A DNA stretch of 64,000 nucleotides from NCBI RefSeq assembly GCF_963676735.1, contig NZ_OY781464.1, positions 1,521,001-1,585,000 of the forward strand. The letters run 5' to 3'. A program made the translations under genes and the position numbers. Numbering within the stretch: position 1 is the stretch's first letter; each line of letters begins with the position of its first letter. This DNA comes from an uncultured Draconibacterium sp. (GTDB taxonomy: Bacteria > Bacteroidota > Bacteroidia > Bacteroidales > Prolixibacteraceae). This document shows, piece after piece, positions 9,112 to 18,559 of the stretch. The notes beneath the pieces are model-generated. The model was not told the DNA's origin. It was given only the letters and a program-made list of their open reading frames with translations, and did no database searches.

Positions 9112-11043
9112 ATGAAAAAGAAAAATATATACATTAAGGTGTTTAGCCTTACATTGGTTTTTGCAAGCTTGCTACTGTCAAGTTGTGAAGATATCTTAGA
9201 CCGCGAGCCGCTGGATCAGTTAACTGAAGCAATTTATTTTAAATCAGCTTCTGACTTTGAGGCCGCATCAAATTACTTCTACACCCGTTTTGGTTATGAA
9301 TCGGGAGATGAGTCATCAGATCTATCCAACAATGTTGGTTATGGTACAGATATCGTTTATGGAAACGGGTACACAACTGCACCTGTATCGGATTCGGAAT
9401 GGAATAACAACTACGACCGCATGCGTGCACCAAATCAACTCCTTGAAAAAGCAGCTGAATATGAAGGTGACCAGTCTGAAATTGCTGAATATGTTGGTAT
9501 TGCATACTTTTTCAGGGCATGGCATCATTGGAAACTGTTAAAACGTTTCGGTGGGGTTCCTATTGTTACAAAAGCCTTAGATGTAAACGATGAAGAATTA
9601 TATGCACCACGGAACAGCCGTTATGAAGTAGTATATCAGATTTTAAGTGATTTGGATGCAGCTCTTGCGACAGGTGGTTTGCGCTCGCAAAATGCAATGT
9701 CGGATGCTGATCAGGGAAGACTTTCACTTGAAGCAGTTAAAGCTTTTAAAGCACGTATTTTATTATACGAAGCAACTTGGGAAAAATATGCTCCTAACGA
9801 TTACCTGGATGCTGCTACCGGTTCTGCAAAACCATCAGGTTACCCTAGTATAAACGATATGTTTACAATGGCAAAAGCCGAAGCTCTGGCAGTAATGAAC
9901 AGTGGAGCATTCGAACTTTGGGACATGCGTGATGAAATGGCTGCAGTTGAAGTTCTTGAAACTGACTTCTATTCAGAAAAGCACCTGTATTACTTATATA
10001 ATCTAGAGGATGGAAGTAATCCAGCAGGGCTTACAAAAGCTGACAATAAAGAGTTTATTCTTCAAACAGTTTACGATTATAATTATCGTACTATTGGTAC
10101 CAATGTGGCACACTCAAAACCATGGGGGCCAACACGAAAGTTAATGGACATGTATTTGTGTTCAGATGGTTTGCCAGTGCAACACTCGAGTGTATTTCAG
10201 GGTTATGCAAACTTGGAAGACGAGTTCCAAAATCGCGATCTTCGCTTAAGAGGATTGGTTTATATACCCAAAAAACAGTATTGGGGTTGGGGAACTTCTG
10301 TGAATACAGGAGGCGGTGCACAGTACGGTGTACCTTTCGACGAGAGTGGAATTGACTACGAGTATGGTTATTACCCATCCTTGCGTACCGAGACAAATGG
10401 TCGTAACATTGGCTACATGGGTGCTAAATTTGTAACAGAAAGTAGGGACCGTGAAGGAGCACTGCAGGGATACAACTGGCCACTTCTTCGTTATGCTGAG
10501 GTACTGTTAATTTATGCCGAAGCAACTTGTGAATTGGGTGGAGGACAAATTTCAGATGCTGACTTAGACATGTCGATCAATAAAATCAGGGATCGTGCTG
10601 GTGTTGCTCCTTTAACCAATGCTTTAATTGCTCCATATAGCGATTTAAATATGTTGGGTGAAATACGTCGTGAACGTGCGCTTGAATTATTTGGTGAAAA
10701 TCACAGGTTTGATGATTTAAAACGCTGGGGTATTGCAGTTCAGGAATTAAAACCTACGGTGGCTACGACCTATATTCAATATGAAGGTGCAGATACAGAA
10801 GCTGTTTCATTTATTAATCCAAAAGACGGAAATCTGCTTTATGATCCAAATGGCTTTTCATTTGGTTTAACAACAACGGAAGAAAGTGTCTCAACTTACT
10901 CGGGTATTGCACCGACAAAACCAGGAGCTCTAATTTTAGTACTTTCTGCTAATAGACTATTCTCAGAAATGAACTATTTAGATCCAATTCCAACCTTGCA
11001 AATAGAGCACAATCCTGCTTTAACGCAAAATCCAGGATGGTAA
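9112..11043 (+). CDS. susD: SusD-like glycan-binding lipoprotein
   Basis: A 643-residue SusD/RagB-family surface lipoprotein that caps the SusC channel and binds the glycan. The lipobox LLSSC gives Cys25 as the lipidation site, followed by the acidic-tinged EDILDREPLDQ stretch common in surface-exposed Bacteroidetes lipoproteins. The N-terminal SusD motif (LTEAIYFKSASDFEAASNYFYTRF) and the C-terminal RagB/SusD pattern (LLRYAEVLLIYAEA, IRRERALELFGENHRFDDLKRWG) are clear. It follows susC directly, and a strong hairpin after its stop codon separates the pair from the enzyme genes. Its glycan specificity cannot be predicted. Confidence 0.96.
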   Translation: MKKKNIYIKVFSLTLVFASLLLSSCEDILDREPLDQLTEAIYFKSASDFEAASNYFYTRFGYESGDESSDLSNNVGYGTDIVYGNGYTTAPVSDSEWNNNYDRMRAPNQLLEKAAEYEGDQSEIAEYVGIAYFFRAWHHWKLLKRFGGVPIVTKALDVNDEELYAPRNSRYEVVYQILSDLDAALATGGLRSQNAMSDADQGRLSLEAVKAFKARILLYEATWEKYAPNDYLDAATGSAKPSGYPSINDMFTMAKAEALAVMNSGAFELWDMRDEMAAVEVLETDFYSEKHLYYLYNLEDGSNPAGLTKADNKEFILQTVYDYNYRTIGTNVAHSKPWGPTRKLMDMYLCSDGLPVQHSSVFQGYANLEDEFQNRDLRLRGLVYIPKKQYWGWGTSVNTGGGAQYGVPFDESGIDYEYGYYPSLRTETNGRNIGYMGAKFVTESRDREGALQGYNWPLLRYAEVLLIYAEATCELGGGQISDADLDMSINKIRDRAGVAPLTNALIAPYSDLNMLGEIRRERALELFGENHRFDDLKRWGIAVQELKPTVATTYIQYEGADTEAVSFINPKDGNLLYDPNGFSFGLTTTEESVSTYSGIAPTKPGALILVLSANRLFSEMNYLDPIPTLQIEHNPALTQNPGW

Positions 11044-11085
11044 CAAAATTATTTTTTCTTACATAGATTAGTTTAATAGGTATAA

Positions 11086-11116
11086 AGCCGGCAGTGAATT
11101 CTTTTCGCTGCCGGCT
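11086..11116 (+). terminator. Hairpin after susD
   Basis: AGCCGGCAG (11086-11094) and CTGCCGGCT (11108-11116) form a perfect 9-bp GC-rich stem with a 13-base loop, starting about 43 bases after the susD stop codon. An A/T-rich stretch follows, but no clean T run. Such hairpins after susCD commonly cause partial termination or protect the upstream mRNA, which gives higher susCD than enzyme expression. Whether it stops transcription fully is not visible. Confidence 0.6.
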
Positions 11117-11172
11117 GTTACTAAAAAATAATTTCTTCTTTTGCCATGAAATAACCGAAAACTGAATTCAAA

Positions 11173-13551
11173 ATGACTGCTAAAATCCAACTTTACCTGT
11201 TTCTTATCTTTATTTCTTTCTCAGCTTGTAACCCAAAAACCATTGAAATAACGGTTAGCCCCAATGCCGAACAAACACAAGAGCTTACCTTTAAAACCCT
11301 CAACCAGGCCATTCAAAAAGCACTTCAGCTTAAATCCGAAAACGACAAAACCCAAATTCAAATCAATATCCTTCCAGGAGAATACCATTTGTCGGCTCCA
11401 ATATCAATAAACTCACGGCTTAGTGGTTTAGAAATTATTGGTGCCGGAAAATCGGAAGTTACCATTAAAGGTTCTGTGCCTTTAAATCTTAACTGGGAGA
11501 AATTTAATAATGACATTTACATTGCCAATCTTGATGCTGCATACCAAAAGTCCTCCTTGGGGGATTTAGGGGTAGAGCAGCTAATCATAAACGGCAAACC
11601 CCAAATTTTAGCCCGCTACCCCAACTACAACGAAGATGGCGGTTTCTGGCAGGGTTACGCTGCCGATGCTATCTCGAAAGAAAGAGTGGCAAGTTGGAGT
11701 AAGCCCGAAGGTGCCATCTTTCATGCCATGCACCGGGGCAAATGGGGCGGTATGCACTTTAAAATTACCGGTGTTGATGAAAACGGTGAAGCCATCCTGG
11801 AAGGTGGATTCCAAAATAACCGGCCTTCGGGCCCGCACCCCGAGTTTCGTATGGTGGAAAATGTGTTGGAAGAGCTCGACAGCCCCGGCGAATTCTATTT
11901 CGATAAAGAAGAGAACAAACTGTATTTTTGGCCTGTTGCCGGTACCAATCTCGAAACCGCAAGCTGCGAAGCCGTGGTTTTAAAAAGCCTGATTGAAATA
12001 AAAGGCGATGAAGCACCGGTGAAAGACATTCACATTGAAGGTGTAAAATTTGAACACACCCGACGTACACTTTTTGAAATATATGAACCTTTGTTGCGAA
12101 GCGACTGGACCATGTATCGTGGCGCTGCTGTTTTTATTGAAGGGGCCGAAAACTGCTCGGTTAAAAACTGCGAATTCACCAACCTGGGTGGAAATGTGGT
12201 TTATGTAAGTTCTTACAACCGCAATGTTGAAATCTCGGGCAACCATATTCACGATTGTGGCGCCAGTGCCATCAGTTTTGTGGGTGAGGCTTCTGCCGTG
12301 CGTTCACCAGCTTTTCAGTACGGAAAATTTGTTGAGCTGGCAGAAATGGATACTGTGGCCGGACCAAAAAACGAATTGTATCCGAAAAATTGTGTGGCCC
12401 ATAATAACCTGATTCACCGCATTGGTCGTGTTGAAAAACAAGTGGCCGGAGTACAAATTGCAATGGCTATGGACATTACCGTTAGTCACAACAGCATTTA
12501 CGATGTGCCACGTGCCGGAATAAACATTGGCGACGGAACCTGGGGCGGCCATATTCTGGAATACAACGATGTCTTTAATACTGTGCTCGAAACCGGCGAC
12601 CATGGCTCGTTTAACTCATGGGGCCGCGACCGTTTCTGGACGCCCAAACGCGATAAAATGGACGAAATGACCATGGCTAATCCGCAAATGCCTTTGTGGG
12701 ATGCCATACATACCACCATCATCCGCAACAACCGTTTCCGTTGCGACCACGGCTGGGATATCGACCTCGACGACGGCTCAACGAATTACCATATTTACAA
12801 CAACCTGTGTTTAAACGGCGGCATAAAACTGCGCGAAGGATTTTACCGCGTGGTGGAAAACAACATCATGGTAAATAACAGCTTTCACCCACATGTTTGG
12901 TTTGCCAATTGCGACGATGTGTTCCGCCGCAATATTGTTACCGATAACTACAAAGATGTGCGCCTGCTAAGTTGGGGGAAAGAAATGGATTACAACCTCT
13001 TTCCCGATGAAGAATCGATGATGAAAGCCCAGTTGTATAACATTGATGCCAACAGTGCCTTTGGCGACCCCTTGTTTACAAATCCTGCAGAACTTGATTT
13101 TAGCGTTGCCGAAAACTCACCGGCGTTAAAACTGGGTTTCAAAAACTTTCCGATGGATGAGTTTGGTGTGTTAAACCCTGATTTGAAAAAAATGGCGAAA
13201 ACACCTGAAGTTCCGGTAATAAAAACTACCGGGGAGTTGTCAGGGAAAAGCAGTGCAACGGTTTCGTGGCTTCGCAACGAGATTAAAGGAGTAGATTCAA
13301 TGGAAGAGCAATCGGCCTACGGTTTAAATGAAGCGGAAGGCGTTATTATTCTGAAAATGTGGAACGGCAGCAAAGCATACGAGGGCGATGGACTTCGCAG
13401 CAAAGACGTGATACTGGCCGTTGAAGGCGAAAAAGTAAAAAACATAAAAGAGTTCTTCGGCGCACTAAAAAAATACAACTACACCGAAACGGTAAAAATG
13501 CTTGTGATGAGAAATCAAGCCGAGCAGGAACTTACGGTTCGGGTGAAATAG
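11173..13551 (+). CDS. GH141-like right-handed beta-helix lipoprotein with C-terminal PDZ domain
   Basis: This 792-residue protein has a lipobox at Cys19 and a large parallel beta-helix domain (about 35-640) with many NxV/NCEF/NNLIH-type turns. The architecture resembles GH141 (alpha-L-fucosidase/xylanase) and other beta-helix PUL enzymes: the early segment building LNQAIQKALQLKSE and ILPGEYHLSAPI, then LIINGKPQILARYPN. The last 88 residues or so (705-792) look like a PDZ domain (GVIILKMWNGSKAYEGDGLRSKDVILAV, then GEKVKNIKEFFGAL). A dispersed DNA repeat at 11549-11575 is read in frame as KSSLGDLGV. It is the first gene after the susD hairpin. GH141-like is my best reading; an uncharacterised lyase or hydrolase remains possible. 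Confidence 0.75.
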   Translation: MTAKIQLYLFLIFISFSACNPKTIEITVSPNAEQTQELTFKTLNQAIQKALQLKSENDKTQIQINILPGEYHLSAPISINSRLSGLEIIGAGKSEVTIKGSVPLNLNWEKFNNDIYIANLDAAYQKSSLGDLGVEQLIINGKPQILARYPNYNEDGGFWQGYAADAISKERVASWSKPEGAIFHAMHRGKWGGMHFKITGVDENGEAILEGGFQNNRPSGPHPEFRMVENVLEELDSPGEFYFDKEENKLYFWPVAGTNLETASCEAVVLKSLIEIKGDEAPVKDIHIEGVKFEHTRRTLFEIYEPLLRSDWTMYRGAAVFIEGAENCSVKNCEFTNLGGNVVYVSSYNRNVEISGNHIHDCGASAISFVGEASAVRSPAFQYGKFVELAEMDTVAGPKNELYPKNCVAHNNLIHRIGRVEKQVAGVQIAMAMDITVSHNSIYDVPRAGINIGDGTWGGHILEYNDVFNTVLETGDHGSFNSWGRDRFWTPKRDKMDEMTMANPQMPLWDAIHTTIIRNNRFRCDHGWDIDLDDGSTNYHIYNNLCLNGGIKLREGFYRVVENNIMVNNSFHPHVWFANCDDVFRRNIVTDNYKDVRLLSWGKEMDYNLFPDEESMMKAQLYNIDANSAFGDPLFTNPAELDFSVAENSPALKLGFKNFPMDEFGVLNPDLKKMAKTPEVPVIKTTGELSGKSSATVSWLRNEIKGVDSMEEQSAYGLNEAEGVIILKMWNGSKAYEGDGLRSKDVILAVEGEKVKNIKEFFGALKKYNYTETVKMLVMRNQAEQELTVRVK
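11549..11575 (+). repeat. Dispersed repeat inside a coding region
   Basis: The segment containing TCCTCCTTGGGGGATTTAGG matches a short repeat that I recognise as frequent in Bacteroidetes intergenic DNA. Here it lies within the beta-helix gene and is translated without a frameshift as KSSLGDLGV, between LDAAYQ and EQLIING. It appears as an insertion in a surface loop. Recognition rests on memory of the repeat, since no second copy is present in this window. Confidence 0.5.
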
Positions 13552-13657
13552 CAGGGCTGAAAAGCCTGTCCCGACTATAAGGTCGGGGTCCGAAACGTAG
13601 AAGCAAAGGGTACAGCCCTGTGAAAAGTGACCTAATGATAAAAAGGGGCAACGCCCC
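13552..13657. repeat. Palindromic intergenic repeat (nested hairpins)
   Basis: Immediately after the stop codon of the beta-helix gene, CAGGGCTG (13552-13559) pairs with CAGCCCTG (13613-13620). Nested inside is CCCGAC/GTCGGG (13570-13587). A further GGGGC-AAC-GCCCC hairpin lies at 13645-13657. The layout resembles REP-like extragenic elements of Bacteroidetes. It would form a strong structure in the mRNA between two enzyme genes and could act as a processing or partial termination site. Confidence 0.55.
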
Positions 13658-13670
13658 GACACTTAATAAA

Positions 13671-13704
13671 AATCCGCGCATATCAGCGAAATCTGCGTGA
13701 AACA
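13671..13704 (+). repeat. Short dispersed repeat of the GCGAAATCTGCGTG type, copy 1
   Basis: The segment ATCCGCGCATATCAGCGAAA followed by TCTGCGTG lies just upstream of the GH29 start. A second, related copy lies at 16765-16796 upstream of another GH29. The shared core is GCGAAATCTGCGTG. These are intergenic repeats of unknown role. Confidence 0.5.
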
Positions 13705-13712
13705 AAAAGAAT

Positions 13713-15095
13713 ATGAGCCAACAACTAAAAATAATAGCATTTATTCTATGTGGAATATTTCTGTATTTTGCAGGATATGCACAAGTAAATGCTGATGGCA
13801 CCATCGATACCGGCGATAAATTTGAAAACGCAAAATTGGAATACCTTGAATCGCCCGAGGTGGTAGCCAAACGCCTTGAATGGTGGAACGATGCCCGTTT
13901 CGGAATGTTTATTCACTGGGGACTTTACGCCCAGGATGGCTGTTTCTGGAAGGGGCAGGACGGACGATCTGAACACATGATGCGTAACCTGCAAATTCCC
14001 ATTGCTGAATATGAAAAAATAGCTACAAAATTTAATCCCGAAAAATTTAATGCTGATGAGTGGGCAGAAATTGCCAAAAATGCAGGCATGAAATACATGG
14101 TAATTACCTCGAAACACCACGATGGTTTTGCCATGTTCGACAGTCCATCAAACGATTATAATAGTGTAAAACAAACACCCTGGAAACGCGATCCTATTAA
14201 AGAATTGAACGAAGCCTGTAAAAAGCAGGGGATTAAATTTGGAGTATATTATTCGTTGGGCCGCGACTGGCACCACCCGCAGTGCAACTCGGTTGACGGC
14301 TGGAGAAGTAACGTTTGGGACTTCCCCGAGGAAAAGAAAAAAGACTATTCCATTTATTTCAACGAAAAGGTAAAACCACAGATTACCGAGCTGATAACAC
14401 AATACAAACCTGCAATTATTTGGTTCGATACCCCCGAGTTAATTACAAAAGAGCAAAGTACAGAATTGCTGGGGTTAATTCGAAAGCTCGATCCCAATTG
14501 TATTGTAAATCAACGTGTAGGAAACAAACTGGGTGACTATGCCGTGCGCGAACAAAAAATACCAAAAGGTGGGGAGCCGCAACCCTGGGAAACTTGTATG
14601 ACCATCAGTAAAATTTGGGGCTACCACAAAGAAGACCATGCCTGGAAATCGGCAGATTCATTGGTGCACAGTCTGGTTGATATTGCCAGCAAAGGCGGTA
14701 ATCTATTATTAAACGTGGGGCCAACCGGCGAAGGCGTAATCCGTCAACCCTCTGTTGAGCTTTTAAAAGAAATGGGCGAATGGTTAAAGGTAAATGGTGA
14801 AGCTGTTTATGGAACTACTTCGAGCCCGGTTGGAAAATTTGATTGGGGCCGGTGCACAAAACGAGTGGAGAATGGAAATACTACACTTTATTTTTCGGTG
14901 TTTAATTGGCCCGAGAATGGTGAGTTAGTTCTGCCGCAAACAAAGAATAAAGTAAAGAAAGCTTCGATTCTAAAAACAGGAGAATTGCTAAAAGCAGAAG
15001 CAAGCGATAAAGGATTAAAGCTTAAATTACCTGAAACTGCACCCGATAAAATGGCCAGTGTAATTAAAGTCCAGGTTAAAGGAGTTGTAAAATAA
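13713..15095 (+). CDS. GH29 alpha-L-fucosidase
   Basis: A 460-residue retaining alpha-L-fucosidase of family GH29, which removes terminal alpha-L-fucose. A signal peptide ends near GYAQ (residue 24). Family hallmarks are RLEWWNDARFGMFIHWGLYA (about 55-73), YMVITSKHHDGFAMFDS (about 128-144), and IIWFDTPE with the expected nucleophile Asp239. The general acid cannot be placed reliably because it is poorly conserved in GH29. A small C-terminal beta-sandwich follows. It is one of three GH29 genes in the window and is only moderately similar to the other two, so they may target different linkages. The next gene starts 21 bases downstream. Confidence 0.95.
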   Translation: MSQQLKIIAFILCGIFLYFAGYAQVNADGTIDTGDKFENAKLEYLESPEVVAKRLEWWNDARFGMFIHWGLYAQDGCFWKGQDGRSEHMMRNLQIPIAEYEKIATKFNPEKFNADEWAEIAKNAGMKYMVITSKHHDGFAMFDSPSNDYNSVKQTPWKRDPIKELNEACKKQGIKFGVYYSLGRDWHHPQCNSVDGWRSNVWDFPEEKKKDYSIYFNEKVKPQITELITQYKPAIIWFDTPELITKEQSTELLGLIRKLDPNCIVNQRVGNKLGDYAVREQKIPKGGEPQPWETCMTISKIWGYHKEDHAWKSADSLVHSLVDIASKGGNLLLNVGPTGEGVIRQPSVELLKEMGEWLKVNGEAVYGTTSSPVGKFDWGRCTKRVENGNTTLYFSVFNWPENGELVLPQTKNKVKKASILKTGELLKAEASDKGLKLKLPETAPDKMASVIKVQVKGVVK

Positions 15096-15116
15096 AGCTT
15101 ATAAAAAATAATAGAT

Positions 15117-16760
15117 ATGAACCAACTACTAAAAACAACAACACTTATTATTTGTGCCATTGTTCTGTTTTCGGGAACAATTGCTGCACAACAAAACACA
15201 ACTATTGATGCAAATTCAAATGGAGAAAAATTCGACCACTTTTGGAGCAAATGTGTAGGGGCCGGGCGTGCCAACGAAGGCCTGCGTGCCGGCTGGCTCG
15301 AACAACTGGAGAAAGTTCAGGAAAATTGTGGGTTCCAGTACTGCCGTTTTCACGGGCTATTTCACGAAGATATGTTTGTGGTGCTCGAGAACCGTGGTAA
15401 AATCGTTTACAACTGGCAATACATCGACGATTTGTTCGACCGTATGCTCGACCTGAATGTAAAGCCTTTTGTGGAGCTGGCCTATTTCCCGGAGCCCTTT
15501 GCCGCTGAAAATTCAAAAACCGTATTTTGGTGGAAAGCAAATATTACTCCGGGCGAAAACTATGCGCAGCAGTGGCACGATTTGGTAAAAGCGTTAACAC
15601 AACATTTGGTCGACCGTTATGGAATTGACGAAGTGCTTACCTGGTATTTCGAAGTTTGGAACGAGCCCAACCTTTACCCGCTCTTTCTGGATGGCACCAA
15701 ATCGCAATATTTCGAAATGTATAAACAGTCGGCCATTGCAGTTAAATCAGTTGACGAACGCTTGAAAATTGGAGGCCCTGCAACCAGCAACTTTGTGCCC
15801 GACACGCGTTTCGACGGCGAAATTGAAGACCGCGAAGCAGCCAAAGAGGTATTTACCATCGACGATATTAATAAATTGGAATGGCACGGCGTATGGATTG
15901 AGGATTTCCTGAAATTCTGTGAAAAAGAAAACCTGCCGGTTGATTTTGTTAGTTGCCACCCGTACCCAACCGATTATGCTTTTAATCCTGAAACGGGAAA
16001 AGGCAGAGGTTTGACCCGGTTTGTGGGGTCTACTAAACTGGATATTGAATGGCTGAACAGAACTGTTAAAAACAGCGCCTTTCCAAATGCCGAATTGCAC
16101 CTCACCGAATGGAATACCAGCCCCAGCAGTCGCGATGCTACGCACGATTTTCTTCCAGCCGCTGCCTATATTGTAAAAACCAATCTCGATTGTATCGGTT
16201 TAACAAACTCGCTGGCATTCTGGACCTTCACTGATATTTTTGAAGAAAAAGGCGGTGCTGCCAGTATCTTTCACGGAGGTTTCGGTATGATTAACTTTCA
16301 GGGACTGGTAAAACCATCGTACCACGCTTACCGGATGTTGCACCAACTGAGCGACGAACAAATCTACAAAGACGATTACCTGTTTGTAAGCCGTGATTCT
16401 GGTGATGGTAAAATTTCGGCTTTGGCCTATAATTATCCCGAAGAATATGAGGATGCAGTTCCATCTGGCAACAACAAGCGTGAAGAGGGAACCTCAAAAC
16501 CATTGAGTTTCTCAATGAAAAACTTAAAACCGGGAACGCAATTTAAAATTGAAACGCTGGATAAAGACCACGGTAATATTCACAACTACTGGGAAGCCAT
16601 GGGTAAACCCGAACCGCCAACCCGCGAACAGGTAAAAGTAATGAAAGCCTTTGCCGAACAATTAAAAACAGAATTGATAACTGTTGGCGAAGACGGCAAA
16701 CTAAATATTGAAAAAGAACTTACACCCTGGAGCGTGGTATTGATTACGCAGATAAACTAA
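15117..16760 (+). CDS. GH39-like glycoside hydrolase (beta-xylosidase type)
   Basis: A 547-residue secreted clan GH-A enzyme resembling GH39 beta-xylosidases and alpha-L-iduronidases. The signal peptide ends near IAAQQ (residue 25). The core shows FQYCRFHGLFHEDM, the acid/base motif WYFEVWNEPNLYPLF with Glu183, the DFVSCHPYPTDYAF strand and the nucleophile strand AELHLTEWNTSPSSRD with Glu331. A C-terminal beta-sandwich completes the protein. It lies between two GH29 genes in one likely transcript. GH39 members act on beta-xylose or iduronic acid; which of these applies here cannot be decided from sequence. Confidence 0.88.
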   Translation: MNQLLKTTTLIICAIVLFSGTIAAQQNTTIDANSNGEKFDHFWSKCVGAGRANEGLRAGWLEQLEKVQENCGFQYCRFHGLFHEDMFVVLENRGKIVYNWQYIDDLFDRMLDLNVKPFVELAYFPEPFAAENSKTVFWWKANITPGENYAQQWHDLVKALTQHLVDRYGIDEVLTWYFEVWNEPNLYPLFLDGTKSQYFEMYKQSAIAVKSVDERLKIGGPATSNFVPDTRFDGEIEDREAAKEVFTIDDINKLEWHGVWIEDFLKFCEKENLPVDFVSCHPYPTDYAFNPETGKGRGLTRFVGSTKLDIEWLNRTVKNSAFPNAELHLTEWNTSPSSRDATHDFLPAAAYIVKTNLDCIGLTNSLAFWTFTDIFEEKGGAASIFHGGFGMINFQGLVKPSYHAYRMLHQLSDEQIYKDDYLFVSRDSGDGKISALAYNYPEEYEDAVPSGNNKREEGTSKPLSFSMKNLKPGTQFKIETLDKDHGNIHNYWEAMGKPEPPTREQVKVMKAFAEQLKTELITVGEDGKLNIEKELTPWSVVLITQIN

Positions 16761-16764
16761 AAAA

Positions 16765-16796
16765 TAATCTGTGCACATCTGCGAAATCTGCGTGCA
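16765..16796 (+). repeat. Short dispersed repeat of the GCGAAATCTGCGTG type, copy 2
   Basis: This segment (core GCGAAATCTGCGTG) is related to the copy at 13671-13704. Both sit in the gap just before a GH29 gene. It begins right after the stop codon of the GH39-like gene. Confidence 0.5.
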
Positions 16797-16824
16797 ATAT
16801 TCATAACAATCAAAAACAACAATA

Positions 16825-18555
16825 ATGAAAAAACTACTTTCAATAGCATCAATGCTAATAGTCCTCCTAAACCTGGGCGGATTCAATAAGGCAAAAGCCC
16901 AACAAATTTCCGACGAGGAACGAATGGAATGGTGGACCGACGCCCGTTTCGGGATGTTTATACACTGGGGAATCTATTCGGTTCCGGCAGGTTTTTACAA
17001 AGGCGAACCACAAAAAAACTCAGCTGAGTGGATTATGAACCGCGGACAAATTCCTGTGGCCGAATACGCCAAATTTGCAGAGCTTTTTAACCCCACTTTA
17101 TTCGATGCCAAAGAATTTGTAGGCCTGGCAAAAGAAGCCGGAATGAAATACATGGTAATTACCGCCAAACATCATGATGGATTTGCCATGTTCCACTCCA
17201 AATGTAACCCCTTTAATGTGGTGGATGCCACACCCTTTGGTCGCGATGTAATGAAAGAACTGGCCGACGAATGTGCCAAACAAGGGATTAAGTTTGGGTT
17301 TTACTATTCGCAGGCGCAAGACTGGAGTCATCCCGGCGGAATGGGAAACAACTGGGACAAGATCATGCAACGCGTTAGCAGCGATGCCTATGTAATGGAA
17401 AAAGCACTTCCGGAGGTAAACCAGCTTTTAAGCGACTACGGTGACATTGCTATTTTTTGGTGGGACACGCCGCGTGCTATGACAAAGGAGGTGGTAGATA
17501 GTTTATACCATGTTACCACTGCCTTACAACCTGCAATAATTACCAACGACCGTTTGGGCGACGATTACCCCGGCGATCATAAAACCTACGAGCGCCACAT
17601 GCCAAAGAAAAAGCCGGAAGACAAATACTGGGAACTTTGCCAGCCCGTTAGCAGCAGCTGGGGCTACCGCAGCGACGACCAGAATTTTCAGTCGGTTGAA
17701 GCATTGCTACGCAACCTGGCCGATGCCAGCAGCATGGGCGGGAACTACCTTCTGAATGTAAGCCCAACCTGCCTTGGAACACTGGCTCCAACCGCAGTTG
17801 AACGTTTAAAAGCCGTTGGCGCATGGATGAAAAAAAACAGCGAAGCCATTTACGAAACCCAGGCCAGCCCTTGTAGTAGGGTAGATTGGGGCTACATTAC
17901 CATGAAAAAAACAGATGGTAACACGAAACTTTACCTTCATGTTTTCGATTGGGAAGCCGGAAAAATTACTGTGCCAATCCGCAATAAATCGGCAAAAGCT
18001 TCTTTGTTAACCAATGGTTCAAAGAAATTTAAAACCAAGGCCGGCGAAGAGGGCTTGACTGTTCAACTTTCAGGCGATGCTCCCGACGAAATAAACTCGG
18101 TTATTGTTTTGGAATTGGCTGATGCACCGGACGCCATTGAACCAAAACCATTTGGACAGGACGAAAATGGCGTGGTGGCTTTTATAACCGAGAGTGCCGA
18201 GTTTGAAAATATGCACGGTCTGGGTGTAAAATACAACAGCTCGAAAGACTGCGTGGGCAGCTGGACCAATGAGCACGAACGGGTGTACTGGACTTTTGCC
18301 ATCGAAAAACCGGCAACTTTTCATGTAACAGCAAAAACAGCCGGAGTAGCTGATTCTGAATTTGCAGTGGAACTTAACGGTCAAACTAAAACTGTTAAGC
18401 TTAATGCAACCGGTGATTACGGCGATTTTAAAACAGTGGAAATCGGTAAATTCGAAATTAAAGAACCGGGTAATTATAAAATCATTTTTAAACCTGTTCA
18501 GGGCAACTGGCAGCCGGTTAACTTGAAAGATGTGGTGATGACACCAGTAAAGTAA
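16825..18555 (+). CDS. GH29 alpha-L-fucosidase with C-terminal carbohydrate-binding-like domain
   Basis: A 576-residue GH29 enzyme. The signal peptide ends near KAKAQ (residue 26). Hallmarks are RMEWWTDARFGMFIHWGIYS, YMVITAKHHDGFAMFHS, and IFWWDTPRAM with the predicted nucleophile Asp214. It is longer than the 460-residue paralogue because of an extra beta-rich C-terminal region (about 440-576) containing GSWTNEHERVYWTFAIEKPATFHVTAKT and ELNGQTKTVKL. That region resembles a CBM6/35-type or PA14-like sugar-binding fold. Such a module could hold the enzyme on the polymer. The next gene starts 45 bases later, after a short repeat. Confidence 0.94.
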   Translation: MKKLLSIASMLIVLLNLGGFNKAKAQQISDEERMEWWTDARFGMFIHWGIYSVPAGFYKGEPQKNSAEWIMNRGQIPVAEYAKFAELFNPTLFDAKEFVGLAKEAGMKYMVITAKHHDGFAMFHSKCNPFNVVDATPFGRDVMKELADECAKQGIKFGFYYSQAQDWSHPGGMGNNWDKIMQRVSSDAYVMEKALPEVNQLLSDYGDIAIFWWDTPRAMTKEVVDSLYHVTTALQPAIITNDRLGDDYPGDHKTYERHMPKKKPEDKYWELCQPVSSSWGYRSDDQNFQSVEALLRNLADASSMGGNYLLNVSPTCLGTLAPTAVERLKAVGAWMKKNSEAIYETQASPCSRVDWGYITMKKTDGNTKLYLHVFDWEAGKITVPIRNKSAKASLLTNGSKKFKTKAGEEGLTVQLSGDAPDEINSVIVLELADAPDAIEPKPFGQDENGVVAFITESAEFENMHGLGVKYNSSKDCVGSWTNEHERVYWTFAIEKPATFHVTAKTAGVADSEFAVELNGQTKTVKLNATGDYGDFKTVEIGKFEIKEPGNYKIIFKPVQGNWQPVNLKDVVMTPVK

Positions 18556-18559
18556 TAAT

